Assembly: GCA_025642065.1 (NCBI GenBank)
Contig: JAODUP010000071.1
Span: forward strand, 734,001 to 798,000
Length of the DNA: 64,000 bases
From: Paralvinella palmiformis
Lineage: Eukaryota; Annelida; Polychaeta; Terebellida; Alvinellidae
Direction: 5' to 3'
Positions 48,060 through 60,376 of this stretch are shown piece after piece (position 1 is the stretch's first letter; each line of letters opens with the position of its first letter). The position numbers and the translations under genes were made by a program. Below the pieces are notes generated by a model. The model had not been told where the DNA came from, ran no database searches, and worked only from the letters and a program-made list of their open reading frames with translations.

Positions 48060-49199
48060 ATGAAAATTCTCCATATCGGTGTCATCGTCTGTTTGGTCGG
48101 CGTATTCCTGGTGACGTGTTCTCCTCGAAATGCCGACAATGGTATTATCCAGCGGCTAGGGAGTGGCAGATTTCGACGGGCGACTAAAGGAAAGGCGGTG
48201 GCGAAAAAAGCAAAGCCTGTGGTTACTAAGAAAAAAATAACAGCTACAAAACCTGCCAAAAACGGTACTCAAAATGCAAAAACTGGCTGGATGGGCGGCG
48301 TTCTGCCCCTGAAAGTGATCCAGGAAATAAAAAAGAACATCGAGACGCACATCAACACACGCCGAGTTGGAAACGGGACAACGGTCAAGTTCGACTGCTC
48401 CCATGACGTGTCGCGGCTGGTCTTCAAGAAAGGCTTCGAGACAGTAAGCACTTACTGGCTACACAACAACAGTACCTTCGCCCGGGGCAAACGTCGAACT
48501 GCTGACTCCTATATTGCCAAGATCCAGGGCGTCCAGTCTTCGGACAACGGCGTGTATACTTGCAACATCAAGTATCCTTACGAGGAGTCGCGAGTGATAC
48601 GACTCGAGACGTTGCTCGTCGAAACCGACCAAGTGACGAAGTTAGTGTGGGATGGGGGCAGCATGGATCTGAGCTGTCACAGCTCCACCGCACTGCCCCA
48701 TCTGAAAGGATTCTGGGTCCGCTGGATTCACAACGGTACGACTTACGTCGAACGGAAGAGCCACGTCTGGCTCTTCGATAATCTGCACATATACCCGGTC
48801 AATACGGCGACGAACGGCATCTGGGAGTGCCAGTTGGCCAACGACCTGGGCAAGGTCTGGTGGACCAGCCGGTATGTTGTGAAGGTACTCTACCCGAAGC
48901 TGTTCTCCTTTAACACCTACCTGGTTGTGATCAAGGACTACTTTTTTGCAGGAATTAATGCGGCCTTCGTATGCTTTATATGTCTCTTTAGTTTGTGCTG
49001 TTTGAGGAAACCCGAAAAGAGGATACATTTCGGCCGCAGTCTGTACGTCTACTACGACTGGAGAAATTCGTGGAGGCACGGTAGTAGTAATGTCAGTCTG
49101 ATAGGCGATGACATGGATTTAAAGAAATTGGAAACGGCCTTGGCAGAGACGGACCTGAGCGAACATAAAAAATTATTAATTGGTGGTGGTGGCACTTGA
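48060..49199 (+). CDS. Intronless two-Ig-domain type I membrane protein
   Basis: 379 residues, unrecognised family. Residues 1-20 are a signal peptide. R37-F-R-R40 is a furin-type site, followed by a Lys-rich segment (42-67). The first Ig-like domain has C113, W133 and C168 in a SSDNGVYTC context; the second has C206, W222 and C257 (GIWEC). Asn-glycosylation sequons lie at 68, 105, 136, 137 and 225. About 294-315 is a transmembrane helix with a CFICLFSLCC core, then a 64-residue tail with SLYVYYDW and no clear ITIM/ITAM. The domain order suggests a cell-surface adhesion or recognition protein; the ligand is unknown. The frame is uninterrupted, GC-richer than its surroundings and intron-free, which is unusual for Ig proteins and could mean a retrocopy. 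A TATA box and a polyA signal flank it. Confidence 0.85.
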   Translation: MKILHIGVIVCLVGVFLVTCSPRNADNGIIQRLGSGRFRRATKGKAVAKKAKPVVTKKKITATKPAKNGTQNAKTGWMGGVLPLKVIQEIKKNIETHINTRRVGNGTTVKFDCSHDVSRLVFKKGFETVSTYWLHNNSTFARGKRRTADSYIAKIQGVQSSDNGVYTCNIKYPYEESRVIRLETLLVETDQVTKLVWDGGSMDLSCHSSTALPHLKGFWVRWIHNGTTYVERKSHVWLFDNLHIYPVNTATNGIWECQLANDLGKVWWTSRYVVKVLYPKLFSFNTYLVVIKDYFFAGINAAFVCFICLFSLCCLRKPEKRIHFGRSLYVYYDWRNSWRHGSSNVSLIGDDMDLKKLETALAETDLSEHKKLLIGGGGT

Positions 49200-49624
49200 A
49201 TCAGTAGCCTTCCGAAGTATTACGACGTTTCAGGATAATCTGTCGGCGATTTTGAATCATTTCCTTGTGTTTCCTACGTTTTGTTGTGTTAGTATTAGTC
49301 AGAAACCAGTAAGTGTGTTTCTTTACACATAGATAACAAATATAAAATTCACACTTCAAACTAAAATTGCCAAAGACAACATTTTCCAGTTTGAAAAACG
49401 CATTAATTTTAATCGACATTCAATGTCCCATTATACAAAGCGATTTAGTAACTATAAACTATTAATACAGAGAATATTTTCACTTAGACATCAACATACC
49501 CATTGGAAAATCTATGTGTTTCTGTTTACCAATTATCATTAAATTCGTGCTTATATTGCATGATTTGTTTAGTCTCATTTCAGCCAATCATAGAATTGAT
49601 TTTATGTATTAATTAATAGATCCT

Positions 49625-49630
49625 AATAAA
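49625..49630 (+). terminator. Polyadenylation signal of the Ig-domain gene
   Basis: The first AATAAA after the stop at 49199; another lies at 49828-49833. The 3' UTR would be about 430-650 bases. Confidence 0.5.
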
Positions 49631-50071
49631 ATTGAATGATTTGCTTTGTAAGTCTGAATCGAAGTTTCACTTGTAGTTTGCGATGCTGTGCTATTACTTG
49701 CACTGATATTGTTTGTTACTTCTGTTTGGCTAGGTCAAGCAGCGTACATAGATTACAGTAAGCCCATTCTAATTGGTAAATGTAGCACGATACGGATCAC
49801 GATGAACTGATCGTTTTATGTTCAGTAAATAAATACATTTCACAAAATGGTCAGAATTGAAATGAAAGCAATAATGGCTCACTTGTTTATATCATTTGTA
49901 TTAGTTTTTTTTAGACCGTACACTTGTATAATGAAATGTGCAGTTATATAGAAGCTGGTGTTATTCATAGATATGTGCTATCAACAGACCTGGGGTCAAT
50001 TCAATTATGTAAACGGAATTGATGGGCAATTCCAATTCCGGAATTGATAAATTTCGATTAATTACATAAAA

Positions 50072-50311
50072 ACATGTTAAACCGAAAATTTAAATTATTG
50101 CACTTTACAAAACCAATGCAATGACTAAAAACATAATAATGAAGTATGTGTCAATGCAGATCTAAGAAAAATAACATAAAACACGTTAAACACAAAATCT
50201 CAAATTATTGCACTTTATAAAAACTAATGCATTAAATAAAATATGATAATAAAGTATGTGTCAATACAAATCTAGCCAAACATAATATTTAAAAAAAAAC
50301 ATGTTAAACAC
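50072..50311. repeat. Diverged tandem duplication, about 110-118-bp unit
   Basis: ACATGTTAAACC at 50072, ACACGTTAAACAC at 50181 and ACATGTTAAACAC at 50299 begin units that share AAATTATTGCACTTTA and AAAGTATGTGTCAATAC-like words. Two complete units plus a start of a third. The rest of 49631-51224 is AT-rich and holds no gene. Confidence 0.75.
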
Positions 50312-51224
50312 TTGTATAATGGCAAACTGTGTTATCTTTACATATACCTCATTTCGGATACTTATTATAACACAGATTTAGCAAACAGTCACAAAGTCAC
50401 ACAAGCAGAGGTCTAAACATCAGTATTATTGGCGGTCTTTCAGACACAGGTAGTTCCATGTTTCAAACTTTACCGATTTACTGAAATGCAGAACACGGCT
50501 CATCCATGTTGATTTTAAATGAAAGAAGAGCGTGCAGAGTGTCGTTGTCGTTAACATCGGGAGATATCCGCCTCACGTCGGGAGACGGGCAGATGTAGCT
50601 CGAATCCGGGACACTTAACGGGAGATCTTAGTTAATGAACATACTGTGGAATGAATTAACGTGGTAATGATTTATCATAACGCTACAAGTAGTATATATC
50701 ATAACGTCCTCTATGCCATTCAGTGTACATGGAGATGGTTCCTTAGCCATGTCTATACACAATAAGTCGGTTAGATATCCATAGCTAGACTGGACCGACT
50801 TGAATATCAAACATCCAGAATTCATTTGCAACATACACATATTGTATTGTAATGGTGCACATACAAAACCCCGTCTGGACGATTAAACAAGTTACTGATT
50901 CCAGAGAAGCAACTTTTCACGCTGGGTCATACGCAATGTCTTACTAGTGTGTGTGTGTGTGCTTGAGCGTGCGCGCGTGTGTTTGGGTTTAACAACGTTA
51001 GTGATGCTACTGCCAGTTAACAATAAAGTATTAAAAAGCTTCAGGTTTCCATTCATAACTTGATAAAGATAAAGTTAAAAGTCTAAAATAACCCTAAAAT
51101 TATAATTTTCCGTTGATAAGTTTATTGACTAGATAAACATGATATTCCCTATCTATGTAATTGATTCAACTTTCAGTATATATATAGTCAACATTTATAT
51201 CTAATTAGATCAATTTATTTACAT

Positions 51225-51946
51225 AGTTATGTGCCAATAAGTTGGCTCTAACAGAAAGCAATATAAAATACATAGTTATCAGGCCATCCCATATGAAACC
51301 TAACTTGGCCCAATTAAATATCACCATCAATGGCATTCTGTTAAACAGAATCGGGAATGATAGTAATGAACAATATTGTAAATTTCTTGGAATTCACATA
51401 GATGAACACTTGACCTGGAAATGAAGTATGTAAGAATGTTTCCAGGGGGTTGTATTCCATAAAGCAAGTGAAGTGTGCGTTGACCATTGATCGTCTCAAA
51501 ACATTATACTATGCTTTGGCACACTCTCATTTTGTGTACGGTATCATAGCCTGGGGAAATACAAACGATTCTAGTTTAAAATCCTTGGTTACATTGCAAA
51601 AGCGAGCAATTCGTATAGTACACAATGCACATTATAATAGTCACACAGAACCAAAGTTTAAATCATCGGGAATACTTAAGCTTCCTGTTTTATTGGTGTA
51701 CCAATCCCTTATATTTATGTTTGACTACCTTTTAAACAAACTGCCACCTTCATTGAACGGAACATTCACCGTAACAGACAGTAATTTAAAAAAAAATTCT
51801 TCGTGTCATTCAGCATTTATGCGCAAGCAACCTCTTTATTTCCTGCCAGTTATCTGGAATGATTGGCCAAAATTAATCACATCTGACCATTTGACACACG
51901 AAACGTTTAAACGCCACATCAAATGTTGCATTCTAAGTCAATAACA
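51225..51946 (+). pseudogene. LINE reverse transcriptase C-terminus (family L-E)
   Basis: Encodes ANKLALTESNIKYIVIRPS, KFLGIHIDEHLTWK, then after a stop and frameshift near 51423-51450, YSIKQVKCALTIDRLKTLYY, FVYGIIAWGN, a LQKRAIRIVHNAHYNSHTEP block and HETFKRHIKCCILSQ. These follow the YADD motif in Jockey/RTE-X-like non-LTR retrotransposons and are clearly different from families L-A to L-D. The catalytic palm is absent. The 164-residue open frame at 51450-51944 is therefore part of a dead transposon, not a host gene. Confidence 0.85.
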
Positions 51947-52049
51947 GAGTTTCATTTATTGTGAGTACGGTACATTTTCTGAATACAAACAACAATAAGT
52001 TTGCTTGTTTGAATCGTTTATGATAATGGGATATTATTATCACGATCTT

Positions 52050-52051
<2 letters not shown>

Positions 52052-52101
<50 letters not shown>
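52052..52101. repeat. (AT)n microsatellite
   Basis: About 25 uninterrupted AT units. Confidence 0.95.
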
Positions 52102-52106
<5 letters not shown>

Positions 52107-54063
52107 TGATGTCATTCAAATGTAGCTGATGTATATCGTCTTACACCGACCGTACCGATCCTGTCACGTGAAGTCATTACTAAACATATATCATTTTATG
52201 TAATATGCTCTTATGTTCATCCAGTTCGCAGGACGAAATGTTTCCACCTTTGAGTTATGTCTCTTGTTGTCGGCTGACACACAAATACCGGCGTCTACCA
52301 ATTATAATATTATAAAATATTATGGGGTATAGGGGAAGCCAATTATAGGTCCCCCAATTTGCACACTGTAAACTGTAAATATATGTATGTGTAAATTGCA
52401 AATAAATTCATTGCCATTGTCTAAACATATGACCGTAAAACACTTTACACGTAATCATAAAGAATAATTAGAATATTAAAAGATAATGTCAGCATTCCAT
52501 GATAAAATATAAAAAGACAAATAACAAAACATGACACACACAAAAACATAAACAAATTAAAACTTATCATTACATTAGACCTAATTTTGAATAGAGATAT
52601 TTCTGTAAAATAGGATCATATTGGTTAATTCCATACAATTATATTATGGATTACTAGTATTAAGGTAATTATTACCCTTTACCTGTCAACAATAATGGAG
52701 ATGTGTCAAAAACATAAATTTATGGGTGGCTTACAACATTAATAAGGATGTTTCACTTACGAAATAAATTACGCAATTACGCAATTACACAATTCGGCAT
52801 TAAATAGCAATGATTGTTCGAAATCCTATATCTAACTCTCACTATTCCATGATGATGAGAGACAGAAATTCAGTATTCCACTTAAGACTATGGGATAAAA
52901 ATAATAATGGCTGTGTAATAATTGAATGAATAATTAAACTTTGGCGTTTGGCTTTAAATATGTTTAGGCGTATCCTGCCGTGTTATGATAGGCACAAATA
53001 TATTTTGGTGAATGTCATGAAACTTGGAACAACACATTGCTAATCGTTCAGCTATAATGTCTCAGGTGTAACAGGTGTCAAAGTTCAATGAAACGACACG
53101 AAACAAAATGTCACCGTTTTGATAATATGGAAATAGATCTAGAGATTTCAAAAGAATAATATATTTATAGTACCAGATCCAAGTGTTTTCATGCTTTTAC
53201 GATAAGATTCGATGGATGATCCGAAATAGCACGAAACTGCACCACGTGATCTGTTTTATGCGGTGAGAATCCTGTATCAGAAACAAGAATTTACTACATA
53301 GATGATCACATAAAGATTCTGGATCAGTATTATCTTGTCTTTGTTGTCAGCACACATTACAATGACTCTGGAACTTAACTGAGTATTGGGACATTTCTAC
53401 AAACAAATTAACTAAGATTATTCAATATTTGTAACATTCTTACCTCACTTTAGTTGGAGTATTTGCACCCAAATGATAACATCACGTGGTAGCATCTGTG
53501 TATAAACTACAAAGATAACACACAGCTACGCCCCCTTAACGTGATAAGGTTATTACATCAAAAAATTGTACAAGATAAAGGACAAATGCGAAAGGCGGTA
53601 TTTTCGTGTTTCTGAACTAATTACCCCCCCCCCCCCAACAATGTAATTTAAAGTCTGTCGATCATGTAGTAACAATATTTTGATGCTGATCATCATCATA
53701 AAACCATTCTACTTAATAATATCATAAAAAATATTGGAACTATTACGTTAATTACCGGTCATTTGACTTTGTGTAAAAGATAGCTAACGTAACTTTATAA
53801 CACGAGGTGGAAATACTGCAATTTATAGGTCACTCGTCCCAGTAAACTCATAATAAATCTGATGAAATTAAAGTATATTGAATTGGTGGTATTTAGCAAT
53901 TCATTTTAATACTCCCTGTGCATTGTATGGATGTGTGTAGCATTTCTCTAATGATAAAGATACCACATTGTATTGTTTGTTTTATCTGTTTGCCTTGACT
54001 TTGTAACAATTAGTGGTCTTTGTAACACAACTGGTGACGGAAAGAAACTATGCTATTTGATGA
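52102..54063. other. Intergenic, no gene recognised
   Basis: AT-rich, with a C-run near 53623-53637. No exon or repeat was assigned. Confidence 0.45.
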
Positions 54064-55165
54064 CGTAACATTTTGAGGGCATGAATTCCAAAGAGTAGGG
54101 CCAGAAACTGAAAAAGCACGATTCCCAGGGAACAGTCAGCAAGTGAAAACCAGATGAACGGATCTCTCTGGGCTTGGGTGCTAGAGAAAGCATGGAAAAT
54201 AGATATGACATTTCTGCAGAAGAAATAGCTTGATAGGCAACAGTGCAGAGTTTGAAAATGATACGCGATTGAACAGGGAGCCAGTGAAAAGATTTCAGAA
54301 GTGTGACAGAATGGAAAAACCGAAGATACCGTATGACAACCCTAGCTAAGCAGTTGTGAATACACTAAGGTTTTAGAATGTTCTTAGATGCAATGTTCTA
54401 AAGAATAGAGTTGCACTAATCAAGCTTACTAGTAATGAGTGTTGTAGCAATGGTTTTGGCTACTGGAAGAGAAATATAGCGACGAATACGGCGAAGGTCA
54501 CGAATATGAATAAGCAGGAACGACATGTCAGGGAAATATGTTTTCTAAAATTAAAATCGCTATCAAATGTAACACCAAGATTACGTACATTGTCTGATGG
54601 TGTGATGCTATGACTAAGGAAGTTCGTAGGGATGAAACGAGTAAGTTTGCTGCGTTGTCTGGATGTACCAATAATTATGAAATCTGTTTTGTTCGCATTG
54701 AGCCTAAGTCTATTGTTTGTCATCCAGTCAGAGATATCACTGAGAGAGTCACCAATATGTTTAAGGGAAAGATCAGTGTCTGCTGTTGATAAAGATATGT
54801 ATACTTGGGTGTCATATGTATATAAATGATGGTCTAATTTGTGGCTGTGAATAAGAGAGCTTAGTGGTGTGGTATACAGCCTAAACACTAGCGGTCCAAG
54901 AACAGAGCATTGGCGAACATCGAAAAAGAAAGGCACTGGCTCTTAAAAACAGTTTCTTATTTTTATTTATTGAAACCTATTTATTAAGAATGAGCGGATC
55001 CAGGTAAGTGCTGTGCTTGATATGCCATACCAATCAGAGAGGCGACCTAGAAGAACAGAATAATCAAAGGTGTCAAAAGCTGCAGATAAATCTAACAGTG
55101 TTAGTGCTGTGACCTCTCCTGTGTTCAGGTTCAGCGATATCTCGTTATCAACTACTCAGCTATTC
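54064..55165 (-). mobile_element. LINE (family L-D) with decayed reverse transcriptase
   Basis: The minus strand reads VTALTLLDLSAAFDTFDYSV (motif A), CSVLGPLVF (remnant of motif B, GVPQGSVLGP), HHLYTYDTQVYIS (motif C, with YADD changed to YTYD), then LRLNANKTDFIIIG and RNLGVTFDSDFNF. The 54460-54936 frame is the longest open part. The 3' end is cut inside the C-terminal tail, and a stop and frame change lie near 54940-54960. Same family as 14070 and 58050. Loss of a catalytic Asp indicates an inactive copy. Confidence 0.85.
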
Positions 55166-55564
55166 CGGGTTTGAAATAAATTCGTTAGGAGTTGGTGTTG
55201 AAATATAGCTGAGTGACCGGATTATTGACACTCTGGGTTCAGGTATTGAGGTGGATGGATACAGAATGAATGTAATCATTCCTGGATTCACCTATGACGA
55301 CTTAGGTGGAAATCGTATATACGCCTCATTTTGGTAGTCTATGCGACTAGAGAAAGATGGCTTATAAGGTTATTTTAGCACGTTAGTAGGTTTATACTTG
55401 ACAATTCTTTGTGGTTGCTATGGGAATAGATTTACAAATCGGTCAGAGATTAACTAGATTGTTTTCTGGAAATTTTAAAACGTGTTTCCGTAAAAACCGT
55501 AAACTTTCTTTGATGTTTGCTAGGTTTCAACTTGCCTGAAATGGCCGAAATAATAATTATTTAG

Positions 55565-55817
55565 CGTGGCTTAGCTACCTCAAATGATTACAGACGCATA
55601 CGGTCTGTAATTTACAGCTTCACCACGGGGACTAATTCTAAATAAATTTAGAATTTACAATAGATGGCATATTCGGCGGAGAATACCTTGCGCATGGTTG
55701 GATGAAAAACTCATCCTAATATATTGGCACAGCCGGGATACGAACTTTCGTCCTCCCGCACCACTTGACCATTAGTAAGAAAGGCCCACGCTCTTACCGA
55801 CTAGGTCATAGAGGTAG
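55565..55817 (-). mobile_element. tRNA-headed SINE-like repeat with two hairpins (family S3)
   Basis: At the high end the minus strand has ATGACCTAGTCGGTAAGAGC (A box, like a real tRNA D-arm) and AAGTTCGTATCCCGG (B box). The body contains two hairpins: ATTACAGAC and GTCTGTAAT around a 7-base loop (55587-55611), and AATTCTAAAT with ATTTAGAATT around 2 bases (55634-55655). No second copy lies in the window, so SINE status is inferred from the boxes. Confidence 0.6.
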
Positions 55818-56536
55818 TCTCTTGACAGCTATGTGCTACTAAAATTCTATTTGACATATTTTCCCCGTTTCATTCTATTTTTTATGAATGATTCGGCGCT
55901 TTTAATCAGCAATAGAAGTAACTTGGCTGAAGTGACTTCCAAAAGGTGATGCCCACTTTCTAACACCCCTTTTTTAATGACGACATATGTTCTGTAGCAT
56001 TGTTAAGCCTCGTCATTGCTTTGAAAGGGAAAATCAGTTTGTTTTAGATATCCCTAATTGGTGTTTCTACCTAATTATATTTGTTAATGGTAAACAAGTA
56101 AAATGAAGTTTAGTGAAATGTAAAGTGCAGTAGCTGAAAAGTTTGAATAAAATCATCTCGCCACCTGACGTATTTAAATTATATTAGTGGAGATGTGCAG
56201 TCACACATTAATTATTGCGATATATATTCCAGATAGATATTTTGGACATTGTGCATGTTCTTCAGCCAAAAATACAAATATTTTATACACTCACTTGAAA
56301 TGGACTTCCATAGTATGTTAGCCATTTAAGGTGACAACAAAAGTAACAAGTTGGCCAACAAAGTGTTAGGGTTCTATACAAACTGCCACACAAATATTAT
56401 ATATTTCTTGATGAGGGAAAAGACTATTATATTCACTTTTAATATGTTTTATTTGTATTCTTTTTCTAAACATTCAAATTCTTATGTAACATTCTAGCCA
56501 CCTAATAACCTCTAATATTTAATGCTAAAGTTGTAT

Positions 56537-56552
56537 GTATGTGTGTGTGTGT

Positions 56553-56591
<39 letters not shown>

Positions 56592-56658
56592 TGTGTATGT
56601 GTGTGTGTGATAATGAATTTAAGGACACACAAACCCACATACGCAGATTATATATATA

Positions 56659-56730
<72 letters not shown>

Positions 56731-56784
56731 AGCATTCTTACTCATTCTGAGTGAGTGAGTGAGTGAGTGAGTGAGTGAGTGAGT
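56537..56784. repeat. Microsatellite cluster: (GT)n, (AT)n, (GTGA)n
   Basis: GT tract at about 56537-56610, AT tract at about 56649-56727 and a GAGT tract at about 56747-56784. Frames through them are low-complexity artefacts. Confidence 0.95.
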
Positions 56785-56896
56785 AATTTCTTTAGCCCCA
56801 GCGCTGGTCATATCTTTGACCGGTCGGATCGATTATTTTGTCAGATCAAGTAGCCTGGTACATATTGGTAAGTGATTGCCATCATTTATTCACTAG

Positions 56897-56999
56897 GCAA
56901 TTTTGCGAGCATCAAATGTCAACATCCATGCAACAATTGAAAGATCTCCTCTCCCGATCACAAAGCACCGCCATGGTAGCTTACGAGGAGTTCAGCGCG
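56897..56999 (+). other. Orphan exon-like segment of unknown origin
   Basis: An AG acceptor (TTCACTAG) and a GTATGT donor bracket 103 bases that read QFCEHQMSTSMQQLKDLLSR and then SQSTAMVAYEEFSA. The amphipathic pattern loosely recalls the last helices of a CARD-type death-fold domain (LLxLLxRR...AFxxFxxAL). No partner exon was found. It may be a decayed exon or chance. Confidence 0.2.
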
Positions 57000-58049
57000 G
57001 TATGTTATCCTTCGTGCCGAAAACACGCATAAAGTGCAGATGCCAAAGCAATCGAGACAGTTAATTGAATACGTCACGGCTGCTAAATCTGCTGGTAGAA
57101 TACCATGTCTAACTAAACCAGCTCATATCTACATTAATCGGAGTACGCTATGCTGGAGTCAAACTGACAATTTTGGATTTGTTACGTTCAGTTCTGCTAC
57201 GACGCCGTAATAGGAAATGTGAAAGAGAGAATGGAACGACATGAAGATATTGAAACTGTCTTGTTTGTTCCTTGAAGACTCAAAAGCGAGAGATGTTTTG
57301 AGTATTTATGTTTAGAAAAATGAGAACCAGCCGCTTGCGACTAATACTCTAGTAGAGAGAGGCCAACAGTGTCTGTCAGTGTTCTGCACAGTTTAAGTGC
57401 AATCTTTCACACAACTTATAGAATAGTTTTGTTCAGTTAAGATGCGCGCGCACGCACGCACACGCACGTACGCACCCCCCACACACACACACTTATAAAT
57501 AGATTTATACCCAGTCTTTTATTCTAATTTATGTTACATTTATTTTTATACGATATTTAATTTGGATTTATAAATTTAAATATCTACATGCAGATTGTTT
57601 TACAGTTTCTCTTTACATTGCCCTTGAATGGGCTCTTACCACTAACTGTACATTATTAGTAGGTTATTAATATTATTACCATTTATAAATTACAGACTCT
57701 CTAATATTCCCAGTAATAAAAAGTCCAGTAATAATCCATTGTACAGTACTGTGCCTTTAGCTTAGTCGTTTCACTGCTTCCAACACAACACAACGCAACA
57801 TAATTTTTTCACGTGTTCAACTGAAATTGTTATGTTGGCAGATATAAGGCCTAACTTTTCAGCCTTGCGACGCCCAACCTGTCTGACCCCTGTCCGTATG
57901 GTTGATATAGGTAGGCTGTGTTTACCTATTCGAACCCAGATTGAAGCCGAATTCAGAGCATCTGTCGTGTCGAAATGTTCTCAGGCATAGGGATTAAACC
58001 ACAGCAAATGACTGCTGAATGCAAACTGTAGTGTTAAAGTAGTTACCTT
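57000..58049. other. Intergenic, no gene recognised
   Basis: A CpG- and CA-rich simple tract near 57444-57492 (GCGCGCGCACGCACGCAC type). Nothing else was assigned. Confidence 0.45.
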
Positions 58050-59735
58050 GTGTAGGTATTTATTTGTCATTGAGCCAGAAGCGGACATGATCTCCAACAA
58101 CTCTCACAATCCTCGTCAACTATGCGACTGTATAAAGAGGACTCTCCATAGAAAGGCTTCTGTTTCTCTGCCCGCTCATGATTCAACTAATTCACTCTGC
58201 AATTCTTTTTCCAAACATTTCAAGGATAAGATCACCCAAATTCATGCTTCTTTCCCAGGTTCTGCTTCTAGTTGTAATATTGATTTTCCAGTTGTACATC
58301 ACCTTTGTACATAGCTTAAACCAGCCTCACTTAATGAAGTTTCTAAACTGATTTTATCATCCCTAATAAGTCCTGTGTACTTGATCCTATCCCTACATTT
58401 ATACTAAAATCTTGTCTTCACACACTAATTGTTCCAATTACTAAGATAGCTAATTTATCACAAAGCTCCGGAGTGTTACCTTTTCATTTTAAACATGTCC
58501 ATGTAAACCCTCTTCTTAAGAAACCACCTTTACCTGCCAATGACCTAACCATCTATAGACCTATTTCTAGTCTATCATTCATATCTAAAATATTTACTTA
58601 AACTGTAATCACCTGTCTAATGTTTTTCAGTATGCTTACAACAAATTTCACTCTACAGAAACCACTCTACTGAAAGTTCATAATGGCATATCACTAAACA
58701 TAGACACAGGAAAGGTCACAGCACTAACACTATTAGATTTATCTGCGGCTTTTGACACCATTGATTATTCTGTTCTTCTAGATCGCCTCTCTGACATAAA
58801 GGGCACAACATTTACCTGGATCTGTTCATTCTTAATAAATAGGTTTCAATCGTTAAAAATAAGAACATTTTTTCAAAGGCATTACCTTTGTTTTGCGGTG
58901 TTCCCTAGCGCTCTGTTCTTGGACCGGTACTGTTTATCCTATATACCACACCACTAAGCTCTCTTATTCACAGTCACAAATTAGACCATTATTTATATGC
59001 AGATGACACCCAAGTATACATATCTATCTATAGCAGATACTGATCTTTCCCTTAAACAACTTGGTGACTGTCTCAGTGATAACTTATTCGTTTCTTCCCT
59101 ACGCCCATCCTTAGTCATTGCATCACACCATCAGACACTGTACGTAATCTTGGTGTTACATTTGATGGCGAATTTAATTTCAGAACACATATTTCTCTGA
59201 CATGTCGCTGCTGCTTCTATCATATTCGTGACCATCATCATATTTGTCGCTATATTTCTCTTCCAGTTGCCAAAACCATAGCTACAACAATCATTACTAG
59301 TAGGCTTGATTAGTGCAACTCTCTTCTTTATAACATTGCATCTAAGGATATTCTAAAACTTCAGAACCGTCATTTCTTTTTTCTATACTTTCTCTAGAAC
59401 CCAAGCCCAGAGGGCTCCGTCATCTGGTTTTCAGTTGTTGTCTGTTCCCAAGTTGAAAACTCATGCTGGGACTCGTGTTTGTTTTCAGTTGCTGTCCCTC
59501 TTCTTTGGAATTCACTCCCTGAACATGTTAAGTCAGCAAATAGGATAGTTGTTTTTCCGTCACTATTTAAAGACTCACCTTTTCAGACTCGCTTATCCTT
59601 CCTAAGTTTCCTTCCCAACTGATCATTGTTGATGAACTTTGCATTGTACCCGGACTATGAGTTTGCCCAACCCCTGTACTAGGTGCACCACTGAGGTCGA
59701 TTCTTTTCGAGGATATTGGCGAAATTGACGTTTTG

Positions 59736-59772
<37 letters not shown>
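58050..59772 (+). mobile_element. LINE (family L-D), longest but frame-broken copy
   Basis: In order: FSKHFKDKITQIH (pre-RT region, 58201), RPISSLSFISK (58555), TALTLLDLSAAFDTIDYSVL (motif A, 58717), a broken motif B, YLYADDTQVYIS (motif C intact, about 58993), SRLD-CNSLLYNIASKDILK (59300), VAVPLLWNSLPEHVK (59490), and a 3' end with CGAGGATATTGGCG and ATT repeats (59735-59769). Several stops and frameshifts. Retains more of the RT than the copies at 14070 and 54064. Confidence 0.85.
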
Positions 59773-60343
59773 AGATGGACCCAAACGGGTTGATGAGTAG
59801 CCCAGACATATATATAGGCCTGCGTATGTATTGATGTGTGGAAGTGTAGGTTTGTTTACGTATATATGGATTTAAAAGATGTTTAGGTGTTGATGTTCTG
59901 AGCTCCCCCCCCTCCCTCTCCCCCATCACACACAGACACACCAAATATTTCAACATTGAAATTTGTTTCTACAGATTCAGTACCCTGATTAATCATCCAA
60001 ATGTCATATTAATAATTTTACAACCTTTTTACACACTTCTAAACCACTGGCACACGTGTGTACAAATACACAAAGTTCAATATTGTTATTAAAGACACAA
60101 TGCTTGTTTAGTTATTACACTGTGCAAGCAATATGTATTGCATATTTCACACTAAACTGCAGTTATTTATTTTTTGGTTTATTCACTGTTTTGTTTGTAG
60201 CAAAAAGGTTTATTTTTCATAGTGCAGTTTATTTATTAGACAACCATGTGATGCAATCTATCAAATATTTACGATTTTATTTTGTTTTCCATACCTTGAT
60301 TGCTTTGAAACTACTAATATTTCTACTACTACTACTACTATTG

Positions 60344-60376
<33 letters not shown>

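Noticed and set aside
48642..49079. 145-codon minus-strand frame
   Set aside because: Antisense shadow of the Ig-domain gene; no domain of its own.
51450..51944. 164-codon frame as a host gene
   Set aside because: Sequence matches the C-terminal region of a non-LTR retrotransposon reverse transcriptase.
59567..59956. 129-codon minus-strand frame with an Asn run
   Set aside because: The Asn run is the ATT tail of the plus-strand LINE read backwards, and the rest has no domain.
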